DNA of 21,363 nt from Actinomycetota bacterium (GCA_013694685.1 JACDBY010000116.1:1-21363); one strand, 5' to 3'. Positions 1 to 7,454 are shown, counted from the stretch's first letter. Notes: generated from the letters alone by a model not told the origin. Made by a program: numbers and translations.

Positions 1-785
1 CAGGGCGTCGCGTCGAGCCGACGGAGGCAGGACTTCGGTTGTATCGCGGTGCCCAGCGGCTCCTGGCGCTCGAAGGTCAGATCCTGGACGAGGTGCTCAC
101 GGAGGCAACAGGAGATCTCGTCGGCACGCTGTCGCTGGGCGCGTCGACTGGCCCGGCGGCGATCGTCGTGCCGCAGCTCCTCTGCGAGTTCCAGCGCGAC
201 CATCCCTCCGTGCGTGTCGTGCTCGAGGTACACGACACGCGCAGCGTCGTCGAGCTCGTCGCCGATCGGCGGCTGGAGCTCGGCATCGTCGGTGCGACGC
301 CACGGCATCGGGCCGTCCGATTCGAGCCGTTCTCGGAGGACGAGGTCGTGCTCGTGTGCCCCGCGGGCCACCGGTTCGCGGGGCGCACGGTCGACGTCCA
401 CGACCTCGCGTCCGAGACGCTCATCGTCATGCAGGAGGGCGCCGGGGTGCGGCGGATCGTCGAGGACGAGCTCCGCCGGCTCGGTGTCCGCTTGCGAGAG
501 CTCGATGTACGCCTCGAGCTCGGCCTCCAGGAATCAGTCCGGAGTGCCGTGCTGGCCGGATACGGCGTCACGTTCATCTCCCGCGCCGCGGTCGTGGCGG
601 AGCTCGAGGCCGGCTCCCTCGCCGAGGCCAGGGTCGAGGGCATGGACGGACGCCGTGAGATCTCGATCGCCGTCGGCACCGGTCGCGCCCAGTCGCGGGT
701 GGCGCAGGCGTTCGTCGAGTTCGCGCGCGAGCGGGCCGCTGCGACGCCGAAGGGCGGAAGCCGTCCCGACGGGAAGTCGATTTGA
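1..785 (+). CDS. LysR-family transcriptional regulator, 5'-truncated by the window edge
   Basis: The frame is open from base 3, so the start and most of the DNA-binding helix-turn-helix lie outside the window. The first visible residues (GRRVEPTEAGLRLY) match the end of a LysR HTH, where an LTxAG-type motif precedes the linker helix. The rest, about 245 residues, is the periplasmic-binding-protein-like effector domain, with the usual opening (GTLSLGAS), the hinge (LELGIVG) and a C-terminal segment reading GYGVTFISR. LysR proteins bind small aromatic or organic-acid inducers; the inducer cannot be read here. The TGA overlaps the TTG start of the next gene by 4 bp, so regulator and maleylacetate reductase-like enzyme are co-transcribed rather than divergent as is more usual for LysR pairs. 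A TTG at 39 is open in frame but would delete the HTH, so it is not the real start. Confidence 0.9.
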   Translation, partial: GRRVEPTEAGLRLYRGAQRLLALEGQILDEVLTEATGDLVGTLSLGASTGPAAIVVPQLLCEFQRDHPSVRVVLEVHDTRSVVELVADRRLELGIVGATPRHRAVRFEPFSEDEVVLVCPAGHRFAGRTVDVHDLASETLIVMQEGAGVRRIVEDELRRLGVRLRELDVRLELGLQESVRSAVLAGYGVTFISRAAVVAELEAGSLAEARVEGMDGRREISIAVGTGRAQSRVAQAFVEFARERAAATPKGGSRPDGKSI

Positions 786-1822
786 GCGCCTCGCCTCCCA
801 CGCGGATCACGCGGTTCGGGGCGGGCGCGATCGGGGATCTGGGAGAGGTTGTCGCCGAGGCGGGCATCTCGCGGCCCGTCCTCGTGACCACAACCCGCGG
901 CGCGACCCAGGCCAGATCGGTCGATCGCGTTGCGACGTTCGACGGCGTCGGGCCACACGCTCCGATCGAGACCGTGCAGGCCGCGGGAGCGCTCGCCCGG
1001 GAGCATGACGCCGACGGGTTGATCGGCCTGGGCGGCGGAAGCGCGATCGACACGTGCAAGGCCGTCGTCGCAGAGCTCGCCTGGCAGGGCTTCGACCCGC
1101 TGCCTCGCATCGTCGCGGTGCCGACGACATACGCCGGCGCCGAGTGGACGCCGTACTTCGGGACGCTGCTCGCCGAAGGCAGGAAGGGAGGTGGCATGGA
1201 CGTCCGCGCGACGCCCGTCGCCGCCGTCTACGACCCCGAGCTGACGCTCGGTCTCTCCGTGGGTGCGACCGTGGGCACGAGCATGAATGCCCTCGCGCAC
1301 TGCGCCGAGGCGTACTACCACCCGGAGCGAAAGCCGCGAGCGGAGCGCCATGCGGATACCGGTGCGACGGCGATCGGGCACGCGCTGCCGCTCGTCGCCG
1401 CCAACCCGGGCGGGATCTACGGCAGGACGAGGATGCTCGAGGGGGCGATGCGCGCTGCGCTCGCGCTCGCCGAGTCGGGTCTCTGTCTTGCCCACGCGAT
1501 GGCGCAGGCACTCGGCGGCCGTTACGGACAGCCGCAGGGCACGATGAACGCCCTCTGCCTGCCTGTGGCGCTGCGTTTCAACGCGGAGGTCGTTCCCGAC
1601 GCGATCGGGCGCTTCGGTGAGGCGCTCGGCACCGACGATGCACCGACGCGAGTGGAGGAGCTCGCGGCGCTCGGCGGCTTCGGTCGGCTGCGCGACTACG
1701 GCGTGCCGGCGAGCGAGCTCGACGAGGCGGCCAGGACGATCGTCGAGCGCCCCGGTGCGAAGGCGAATCCGCGTCCGGCGACAGCGGACGAGGTGGCCGA
1801 GCTGCTGCGCTCGATCTGGTAG
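782..1822 (+). CDS. Maleylacetate reductase-like, iron-ADH superfamily dehydrogenase
   Basis: A 346-residue protein of the iron-containing alcohol dehydrogenase superfamily, close to the usual length of about 350. The NAD(P)-binding GGGSAID motif is at residues 84-90, and the helical metal/substrate domain follows. The sequence resembles maleylacetate reductases, which reduce maleylacetate to 3-oxoadipate at the end of hydroxyquinol, resorcinol or chlorocatechol degradation. Aligned by spacing to FucO-type ligands, the Asp is Asn169, the first two His are kept (His173, His238) and the last His is Gln252, so a normal iron site is unlikely. This fits metal-free maleylacetate reductases but also leaves other substrates possible. 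The TTG start at 782 overlaps the LysR stop (TTGA), implying coupled translation. No ring-cleavage enzyme is in the window, so the pathway is inferred. The gene ends 6 bp from a convergent operon. Confidence 0.8.
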   Translation: MSASPPTRITRFGAGAIGDLGEVVAEAGISRPVLVTTTRGATQARSVDRVATFDGVGPHAPIETVQAAGALAREHDADGLIGLGGGSAIDTCKAVVAELAWQGFDPLPRIVAVPTTYAGAEWTPYFGTLLAEGRKGGGMDVRATPVAAVYDPELTLGLSVGATVGTSMNALAHCAEAYYHPERKPRAERHADTGATAIGHALPLVAANPGGIYGRTRMLEGAMRAALALAESGLCLAHAMAQALGGRYGQPQGTMNALCLPVALRFNAEVVPDAIGRFGEALGTDDAPTRVEELAALGGFGRLRDYGVPASELDEAARTIVERPGAKANPRPATADEVAELLRSIW

Positions 1823-1828
1823 GCCGCT

Positions 1829-2563
1829 TCAGCGGAAGCGCTCCCCCTCGTCGCGGCGGAAGCCCCACCAGGCGAGAGCGAAGAACGTCACACCCCAGGC
1901 GGTGAGAGCGGCGACGTGGTGCAGCGGGAGTGGACTGTCGCCCGTCGCGATCGAGTCGAGCACCTCGACCCAGCTCCGCGTAGGCAAGAACTGTGAAGCG
2001 AGATCGACCGATCGCGGGACCTCGTCCGTCGGCCGCGTCCACAACGACCCACCGACAGCGAGTGGGAGGAACAGCATGTTCGCGACTGGCAAGGCTGCCT
2101 TCGGGGACAACCAGTAACCGAATGCGATCCCGAGGAAGGCGAACGGCACGCTGCCGACGAGCAGCCCGAGAAGCAGCGCGACGAACCGCAACACCGACAT
2201 CGACGCTCCGTACATGGTGGTAGCCACGAGCACGACGACGCCGGCCGTCGTCGCGGCGAACCCGAGGGCCGAGAGCACACGGCCCGCGATCCGCGTGGCA
2301 ACGCTCACGGGCAACGTCCGTAGGAACGACTCCCAGGGCGTCGTTCGGCTCGATGCAATGCCTACTCCGAACTGAAAGAAGGCGACTGTGAGCAAAGCCG
2401 TTGCAGCGAAGCCCGCGAGGAGACGCTCCGGCTCGCCTCGCTCGAAATAGCGTCCGAAGATCAGAAGTGCCAACCCGGAGAACCCGACGGTCGGCACCCA
2501 GTAGCCCGGGAACCGCAGAAGCTGACGGGTCTCCGCCTGCGCGTACGCCAGGGCGAGTCTCAT
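1829..2563 (-). CDS. ABC-2 type transporter permease, TOMM exporter subunit (SagH-like)
   Basis: A 244-residue integral membrane protein with about six hydrophobic segments, the size of an ABC-2 permease. Segments are visible near residues 23-37, 53-68, 95-115, 123-150, 155-172 and 218-236, and the tail is short and charged. Its ATG at 2563 overlaps the TGA of the ATPase frame by 4 bp (ATGA), so the two are translationally coupled and should form one exporter. It is the last gene of the 7372-1829 operon and, by position, takes the SagH/SagI role of exporting the mature azol(in)e peptide. Only one permease gene is present, whereas the streptolysin S locus has two; a homodimer would suffice. 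Family assignment rests on topology and neighbours, not on a sharp motif. Confidence 0.85.
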   Translation of the reverse strand: MRLALAYAQAETRQLLRFPGYWVPTVGFSGLALLIFGRYFERGEPERLLAGFAATALLTVAFFQFGVGIASSRTTPWESFLRTLPVSVATRIAGRVLSALGFAATTAGVVVLVATTMYGASMSVLRFVALLLGLLVGSVPFAFLGIAFGYWLSPKAALPVANMLFLPLAVGGSLWTRPTDEVPRSVDLASQFLPTRSWVEVLDSIATGDSPLPLHHVAALTAWGVTFFALAWWGFRRDEGERFR

Positions 2564-4044
2564 TCGGGCTCGACCGTCGTCAGAGCGACGAAAGCGTCCT
2601 CGAGACTGGACGGAGCGACCTCGAGCTCACGGAACGAGATCTCCGAGCGGACGAGACCTGCGACGAACGCATCGGCGTCTTCCACATAGACGACGTGCCG
2701 GTCGTCGTAAGAATCGGCGGACACGATGCCATCGAGCGCCGGTAGTGCAGACGCACGGAATGCCACTCTCGTGACGCCGCCACACGCCCGCATCTCACCC
2801 ACCGTGCCGTCGAGCGTCACCCGACCGCCGCTGAGCAGCACCACGCGGGTCGCGATCTCCTCGGCCTCGGCGAGCTGCTGGGTCGTGAGAAGCACGGCGC
2901 CGCCCTGCGCGGCGAAGTCGACGATGTCGCGCAGCAGTGAGCGGCGGGCGCTCGCGTCCATGCCGGCCGTCGGCTCGTCGAGAAACAGTGCTTCGGGGTT
3001 CCCCGCGAGTGCGAGCGCGACTGCCAGTCGGCGGCGCTGACCGCCCGAGAGACCCGCGGCGTCGCGATCCGCAAGCGATGCGAGCGCGAGGCGGTCCAGC
3101 ACTTCCTCCGTCGAGGGGGCGTTGGGGAAGTGCGCCCGCACGAGGCCAACGGTCTCGCGAACTCGCAGACCCGGCGGAAAACTGACGTCCTGGAGCACGG
3201 CGCCGACGCGAAGGCGCGCGGCCGGGTCTCGAGGATCGAGCCCGAAGAGCAGCGCCTTACCCGCGTCCGGGCGTCGCAGGCCAAGCATGATCGAGACCGC
3301 CGTCGATTTGCCGGCACCGTTCGGTCCGAGCAGGGCAAGGATCTCGCCGCGCCGCAGCTCGAGGTCGATGCCGTCCAGGGCCTGGACGGCTCCGAACGAT
3401 CGAACCACGCCTTCGAGGCTCGCGATCGAGGTCACAAACGGTTTGGAGCTCCTTCGGGGGATCGGAACCCTCCGTCGAGGCGGCGCGACGGATGCTACGG
3501 GGCACGTTCGCTCGCTACCAGTGTCCGAAACGGACAGCTCCGGCCGAGCAAGCGTGGCGGTTCCGATGAGGACGTTGTAGACGCCGTGGGCTGCGATCGC
3601 CGCGTGGAGTCGGCCGGTGAGCAGGTACACCAGGCCGAACACCGCGCCCGTAACGACCTGGACAGCCGCGAACCGACCCTGTCTCCGGACGTGCGCCCCG
3701 GCAAAGAGAGCCGTGCTCACCACGAGCGCTGTCAGGCGGCCGAACGGGCCAGCGAGCAGACCGAGCGCGAACGCGCGCCACACTGCCTCTTCGTGGGCCG
3801 ACCTCGCCAGCAGGACGAAGCTTCGCGCGACCAGTTTGCGCCGCGGGATCGCTCGGATGCCGTCCGGTAACCGCCGCCGCGCGAGGGCGAAGAAGAGGCC
3901 GAGGCCGGTGAGACACCCCACCGTGAGCGCCTCACCGAACGGGCGGAGCGTGCTATCGGCGGGCCGCACACTCGGCGCCGTGAGGAGCGCGGCAACAACG
4001 ATCCCGAGCCAGACGGTCAAGCGGGCGGCAGTGTGAACCATCAT
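2560..4044 (-). CDS. CPBP membrane protease fused in frame to an ABC transporter ATPase (SagE-SagG-like)
   Basis: One uninterrupted 494-codon frame. Residues 1-165 form a CPBP/Abi-type membrane protein with all three motifs: EEAVWR with E85, E86 and R90; FAGAH with F114 and H118; HGVYN with H153 and N157. Residues 166-203 are a Pro/Arg-rich linker. Residues 204-494 are a full ABC ATPase: Walker A GPNGAGKST (240-248), Q-loop Gln285, signature LSGGQ (332-336), Walker B ALFLDEP (352-358) and a DrrA-like Gln389 at the switch-His position. SagE-type CPBP proteins are linked to leader cleavage or self-immunity, and the ATPase would power export. The ATG at 4044 overlaps the upstream dehydrogenase stop (ATGA). 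An in-frame GTG at 3435, with AAGGAG 13 nt before it, could also yield a free 291-residue ATPase. No stop separates the halves, so a standalone CPBP product would need processing. Confidence 0.85.
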   Translation of the reverse strand: MMVHTAARLTVWLGIVVAALLTAPSVRPADSTLRPFGEALTVGCLTGLGLFFALARRRLPDGIRAIPRRKLVARSFVLLARSAHEEAVWRAFALGLLAGPFGRLTALVVSTALFAGAHVRRQGRFAAVQVVTGAVFGLVYLLTGRLHAAIAAHGVYNVLIGTATLARPELSVSDTGSERTCPVASVAPPRRRVPIPRRSSKPFVTSIASLEGVVRSFGAVQALDGIDLELRRGEILALLGPNGAGKSTAVSIMLGLRRPDAGKALLFGLDPRDPAARLRVGAVLQDVSFPPGLRVRETVGLVRAHFPNAPSTEEVLDRLALASLADRDAAGLSGGQRRRLAVALALAGNPEALFLDEPTAGMDASARRSLLRDIVDFAAQGGAVLLTTQQLAEAEEIATRVVLLSGGRVTLDGTVGEMRACGGVTRVAFRASALPALDGIVSADSYDDRHVVYVEDADAFVAGLVRSEISFRELEVAPSSLEDAFVALTTVEPE

Positions 4045-4922
4045 GTGTCGGCTCGCCGGCCCACCGGAAGAAGGTAGAGCGACGACTCGTAGAGTCCGTC
4101 GACGCCGACGAAATCGTCGACGCGCCGGTCGAAGAACCCGCCGATCGGCGTCGTGGCCAGGCCGAGCGCTTCGGCGGCGAGGAGGAAGCTCTGAGCCACG
4201 TGTCCGGCCTCGAGCAGCGCAAAGCGATACGCCCGCGCGCCGTACTTGAACCGCGACCGCCAGAACGTCGCTGTGACGACGACGAACGCCTGGCACTCCG
4301 CGAGCAGGGCAGGGTAGGGCGTGAGCTCGCCCGCTTGCTCGGCGGTTCCCAGCTCGTGCATCCGCTCGAGCGCGTGGCGGAGCGGGTCGTAGTGATAGAG
4401 AGCGGCCTCGAGACCTTCGACCAGGCGGCAGGCCACGTAGAGCTCCAACGGGTAGAGGGCGCCGCCCGACGGGGCCGCGCGGAACGTCTGCGTCGTTCCG
4501 GGAACCTCGCCCGTGACACCGTAGGCGGCACCGAGAAGCGTCGCGAGCTCCTTCAGTCGCAACGGCTCCTCCACGTACGCGCGACGCGAGCGGCGCGTCC
4601 GGAGGACCTGCGCGAGCGTCGCGTTTCCCGCGTCACCCAGCGGCAGCGCGACAACAGGAAGGTGAGGATGTCGCTTGACCGACCGTGCGACGCTCAGCTT
4701 CATGGCCACGCTCCGGTCGAGATGGGCAGCCCCCACGACCGTCGGATCGACGACTCCGGGATCGATGCGCGACGCCTCGTGATAGTCCTCGCTCGGGTCC
4801 GGGGTCTGAACCGCATCGGCGCCGACAACCGAAGCCAGTCGCACCGTCAGACGTTGATCACTGTCGCGGCTTGGCAGCCGCGGTCGGCCCTCGTCTCGAA
4901 GGTGCCACTTCGGGGCGTTCAC
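4041..4922 (-). CDS. SagB-type FMN-dependent azoline dehydrogenase (nitroreductase family)
   Basis: A 293-residue nitroreductase-fold protein of the SagB/McbC type, which oxidises thiazolines and oxazolines to aromatic azoles using FMN. Seen: a TRRSRR phosphate-binding segment (109-114), the SagB hallmark APSGGALYPLELY (150-162), and FKYGARAYR with Lys226-Tyr227, matching the Lys-Tyr pair implicated in catalysis in McbC. The C-terminal half ALLEAGHVAQSFLLAA to TPIGGFFD is also typical. The GTG start at 4922 overlaps the YcaO stop by 4 bp (GTGA). The frame stays open to 5054, but those extra residues are low-complexity Arg/Pro and lie inside YcaO, so the coupled GTG is preferred. No Shine-Dalgarno is visible, as expected for coupled translation. 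Its place between YcaO and the CPBP/exporter genes makes a peptide substrate far more likely than a nitroaromatic one. Confidence 0.9.
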   Translation of the reverse strand: MNAPKWHLRDEGRPRLPSRDSDQRLTVRLASVVGADAVQTPDPSEDYHEASRIDPGVVDPTVVGAAHLDRSVAMKLSVARSVKRHPHLPVVALPLGDAGNATLAQVLRTRRSRRAYVEEPLRLKELATLLGAAYGVTGEVPGTTQTFRAAPSGGALYPLELYVACRLVEGLEAALYHYDPLRHALERMHELGTAEQAGELTPYPALLAECQAFVVVTATFWRSRFKYGARAYRFALLEAGHVAQSFLLAAEALGLATTPIGGFFDRRVDDFVGVDGLYESSLYLLPVGRRADT

Positions 4923-6253
4923 GGGAACGGGTGCGGAAGCGGATTGACGTCGACGAGCTCGAGGGGGGTTGCCCGAAGGCCCAACTCGTACGCGGCCGTG
5001 GTCAAGCGCTCGCCGCCGAGGAAGCGAGCGCGGTGGGAGACGTCGAGAGCACACAGCTCGGGTGCTATGACGCGCGTGACGGTGAGACCGAGCTCACGCA
5101 CGTCCGGCGACGTGACGTCGACGACGTAGGCCGCGATGTCGAGGCGGGCGAGCTTCGACACGAGTGAGTCGATCTGTGTTCGCGGCGCCGACCCCTCGAC
5201 GGGCCCGATCTCGCGTGTCGGTCGTCGGTCGGCCGACCCATCGAAGAATGTGGCCGCGGCCGCACGCTCCGGGGACGCATAGAACAGCATGTGGTCGTCG
5301 AACGACTCGACGTTGCTCGGATCGTCCGGCGCTCCGGCGCCGGTTCGCGCCTGATGCCGTAACCACCGGTAGACGCCAAAGCTCTCGGAGACGGCCTTCA
5401 GCCAGGCATCACCGACGTGGGCGGCGGCCGCAGCGCCTACCGCCAGAGAAGCCCCGGAGCCCGGATGACCACGGAGGACGGAGATCGCGACGGGGATCTC
5501 GAGGAAGCGGCTCGCGTCGATCACGCTGAACCGGCCCCCGGTCGCCGCGAAGTACGTGCGATCGATCGTCGCCAGCGTGTTGTCGCCCGACCAATCGAGC
5601 AGTGGCAACGTGAGACGGCACTTCCACGCGAGCATCACGGCGTCACGCTCGATGAGCTCGAACAGGGCGCCGAGAGTCGCTTCGGCGAACGACGGCCCGC
5701 ACGCGAGCCCGCTGCTCGTCGCGTACCCGATCGGTGCAGCTCTCAGATCCGGGCGGCTCAGGTAGACCAGCTCGGCAGGGAGAAATGCCGGCGAGCCATC
5801 CGCGAGAGCCGTCCCTTCGACGAAGGTCGTCGGGGTGCCCGCAGTGAATGGGACGAACGGAAACCCCGGTGTGCAGTACTGCGACGAATGGAAGAGCGCG
5901 AAGCGCGACGGGTCGACTGCGCCCTCGCCGAGCTGCGTCGCCGTCGCTCGCTGGAGGCGGTCGACGGGCAGATAGGCGCCGGAGTAACGCTCCAGGGCTT
6001 CGCCGATAGCCGCCGCCCTCGCCCGACGGGCATCCGGATGAGCACCGCTTCCGAAGGTGACGGAGTCGGTACCGAGCGTGCGGCGCGACGATGCGAGCTC
6101 ACACGCGCAGGTGGAGAGGGAGGACTCGTCGGGAAGGTGCGTCGACGTGACGCATCCGGTGACGATTCCCGTGACGGGCGACACAGCGGCCTCGAGACGC
6201 GGCAGCGCCTCCGAGAGAGGGGTGAACGGCTCGAGCAGACCTGTAGCCGTCAT
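4919..6253 (-). CDS. YcaO-domain azoline-forming cyclodehydratase (TOMM D protein)
   Basis: A 444-residue YcaO protein. These enzymes use ATP to activate backbone amides so that Cys, Ser or Thr side chains cyclise to azolines. Seen: the ATP-site region FGSGAHPDARRARAAAIGEA with the following LERY (about 68-90), a second Glu cluster FELIERD (198-204), and a C-terminus ending NPLPHPFP with Pro at 438, 440, 442 and 444. A PxPxP tail is the mark of azoline-forming YcaO proteins and supports this role over thioamidation or E. coli YcaO. The ATG at 6253 has GAGGAG 5 nt upstream and overlaps the stop of the ThiF-like partner (ATGA). The open frame runs up to 6634, but that part is antisense-like Arg-rich sequence inside the neighbour. 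It should act as a complex with the 6250-7218 product, which supplies leader recognition. Confidence 0.93.
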   Translation of the reverse strand: MTATGLLEPFTPLSEALPRLEAAVSPVTGIVTGCVTSTHLPDESSLSTCACELASSRRTLGTDSVTFGSGAHPDARRARAAAIGEALERYSGAYLPVDRLQRATATQLGEGAVDPSRFALFHSSQYCTPGFPFVPFTAGTPTTFVEGTALADGSPAFLPAELVYLSRPDLRAAPIGYATSSGLACGPSFAEATLGALFELIERDAVMLAWKCRLTLPLLDWSGDNTLATIDRTYFAATGGRFSVIDASRFLEIPVAISVLRGHPGSGASLAVGAAAAAHVGDAWLKAVSESFGVYRWLRHQARTGAGAPDDPSNVESFDDHMLFYASPERAAAATFFDGSADRRPTREIGPVEGSAPRTQIDSLVSKLARLDIAAYVVDVTSPDVRELGLTVTRVIAPELCALDVSHRARFLGGERLTTAAYELGLRATPLELVDVNPLPHPFP

Positions 6254-7218
6254 GGTGACTCCTCGAACCACGGTGAAGGCACAGCGCTTGCGGCCGGCCC
6301 GCAAGCAGGGCACCGTGGGACACGGAGAACATGCTCGTAGGAGAGGCGCAGGATGGTTCTCGACTCCAGCGCATAGAAGCGACCAGGAAGGGTCGGGTCC
6401 TTCGCCGTCATCCACCGGAGCACGACGTTGGCGGCGAGCCCGGCGGCCATCGTGGTCAACGGTGTCGGTGAGAGCGCCCGCGACGGCTGGCTCTCGACGA
6501 GCTCGAAGTCGTCTTCGTAGCCCGAGCAGGCGCCCCGACGCAGGACGAAGCAGCACCGGCAGGCGGACGCGTTCGGGAGATACAGAGGTCCGACGATCGT
6601 GAGTCGCCCGTCGAACGGCAGTACCTGGAGCCACGCGGTACCGAGCTCGAGCGCACGCTCGTTGACGCGTTCGAGCTCGGGCAGCTCGCGCGCTGACGGT
6701 ACCGCGACGACGAGAGCCCCTGCAGCTGGCTCATCGGCCGGCGCGAGGAGGTCCACCCGGCCGATGCCGATCTCCTCGAGCTGGCTCGCGGTCGTCTTCG
6801 CGCACCGACCCGAGCCGAGCACCGCCACGTGAGCGTCGAGCAGCGCCCGAGTCGCACTTTCCTCCGTGGTGCGGCGCGTGACCGCGGCGGCGTAGGTCGC
6901 CGCCGCGGTCCTTCCGTGTCCGTTCTCGCGTGAGTGCGTGCCCTCACGAAGGAGCTGGTGCTCGTCGAGCAGCGAAAGAGCCTGCTCGATCGCGGGAGCG
7001 ACCGAGGAACCCAGCTCGATGATCAGCTCCTCGACCGTCCTCGTGCCGTCCAGGAGTGGAAGGAGCCGCGGTAACAGGGTCTCAGCGGCCCGTCCCTGCA
7101 ACGTGACGACAGTGCCTCCTTCCTCGACGAGCAGCCTGCTCCCGTCAGGTACGAGTCGGCACCACGGGCTCAGTGCCGGCCGTCGACCCAGAGCTACGGA
7201 TCGGGGCTCAGGATTCAC
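6250..7218 (-). CDS. TOMM cyclodehydratase partner, RRE plus ThiF/E1-like (SagC-like C protein)
   Basis: A 322-residue protein with two parts. Residues about 20-95 look like a PqqD-type winged helix (RRE), the fold that grips RiPP leader peptides: VTLQGRAAETLLPRLLPLL, then a helix and LDEHQLLREG. Residues about 128-310 are a degenerate E1/ThiF Rossmann domain starting HVAVLGSGRCAKTTASQL. Four Cys in two CxxC pairs (C220/C223 and C303/C306, CPAC) make a likely structural zinc site, as in other cyclodehydratase C proteins. It should deliver the precursor to the YcaO enzyme encoded just downstream (4-bp overlap). The start is a GTG at 7218, 11 bp inside the precursor gene's 3' end, with no Shine-Dalgarno, so translation depends on reading the precursor gene. 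The internal sequence is divergent, which is normal for this family. Confidence 0.87.
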   Translation of the reverse strand: MNPEPRSVALGRRPALSPWCRLVPDGSRLLVEEGGTVVTLQGRAAETLLPRLLPLLDGTRTVEELIIELGSSVAPAIEQALSLLDEHQLLREGTHSRENGHGRTAAATYAAAVTRRTTEESATRALLDAHVAVLGSGRCAKTTASQLEEIGIGRVDLLAPADEPAAGALVVAVPSARELPELERVNERALELGTAWLQVLPFDGRLTIVGPLYLPNASACRCCFVLRRGACSGYEDDFELVESQPSRALSPTPLTTMAAGLAANVVLRWMTAKDPTLPGRFYALESRTILRLSYEHVLRVPRCPACGPAASAVPSPWFEESP

Positions 7219-7372
7219 TGGTGAGGAGCAAGCAGCAGCAGCAGAGGGTGACTGAGCAGCACAGACCGCTCGAAGAGCCCGGAACGTCTTCGTTCACGGC
7301 ATACACTGCCGCCCCGTATCCCCGGACGTTCGCCTGGAGATCGAGCAGCTCCTCGGTCAACTCGTCGAACAT
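7208..7372 (-). CDS. TOMM/LAP precursor peptide with Cys-rich core (SagA-like)
   Basis: A 54-residue peptide. Residues 1-31 are an acidic, helix-prone leader (MFDELTEELLDLQANV...), followed by a small flexible PGSSSG segment (31-36). The core from about 37 holds a CC pair (38-39), S40, T42, four Cys in a row (44-47), three Leu and TSES at the C-terminus. That gives up to 14 Cys/Ser/Thr between 33 and 54 that could be cyclised. The start ATG at 7372 has a perfect AAGGAG five bases upstream. The TGA overlaps the start of the cyclodehydratase C gene by 11 bp. Run-of-Cys cores resemble streptolysin S-type peptides, but the leader lacks the streptococcal FxxxB pattern at Phe2 (position 6 is Thr). 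Cleavage site, ring pattern and activity cannot be read from sequence. A longer in-frame start at 7468 is less likely. Confidence 0.87.
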   Translation of the reverse strand: MFDELTEELLDLQANVRGYGAAVYAVNEDVPGSSSGLCCSVTLCCCCLLLTSES

Positions 7373-7377
7373 CGCGA

Positions 7378-7383
7378 CTCCTT
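7378..7383 (-). promoter_or_regulatory. Shine-Dalgarno site that fixes the precursor start
   Basis: On the minus strand AAGGAG sits 5 nt before the ATG at 7372. It is the strongest ribosome-binding site in the operon and the main reason to choose the 54-residue precursor over the longer frame from 7468. Most downstream genes lack a good site of their own and start by overlap, so initiation here likely sets output for the whole operon. Confidence 0.75.
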
Positions 7384-7454
7384 CCTCGAGATTGAATGGA
7401 GTTGCCACGATGGCGAACAACCCCGGCAGGCGCCAGATGTCCTTCGTCCCAGTT
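7384..7454. other. Upstream region of the TOMM operon; no clear promoter
   Basis: This is the non-coding part of the 7373-7742 gap closest to the operon. I see no TAnnnT box next to the start, unlike most other transcription units here, so the operon is not leaderless. A weak minus-strand TATAGA at 7533-7528 could serve as a -10 and would give a leader of about 150 nt, but no good -35 accompanies it. No riboswitch-like structure or operator palindrome was recognised. Confidence 0.3.

Noticed and set aside
77..1495. Long minus-strand frame opposite the LysR and reductase genes
   Set aside because: High GC makes long antisense frames; the translation is Arg/Ala/Ser-rich with no motif, and the plus strand is clearly coding. 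The same holds for 8172-9332, 10995-12149, 11749-12792 and 16689-18365 on the minus strand.
2860..2900. Missing switch histidine (Gln389) in the ABC ATPase
   Set aside because: ABC-2 ATPases of the DrrA type often have TTQ at this place, so Gln alone does not imply an inactive enzyme.
4045..4296. Longer N-terminus for the CPBP-ATPase frame, to 4296
   Set aside because: It is Arg-rich shadow of the SagB gene; the ATGA overlap at 4044 gives a natural start.
4923..5054. Longer N-terminus for the SagB-type dehydrogenase, to 5054
   Set aside because: The extra 44 residues are Arg/Pro-rich antisense sequence within YcaO; the GTGA overlap at 4922 is a normal coupled start.
6254..6634. Longer N-terminus for YcaO, to 6634
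   Set aside because: It lies wholly within the cyclodehydratase C gene and looks low-complexity; the ATG at 6253 has a good GAGGAG site and overlaps the previous stop.
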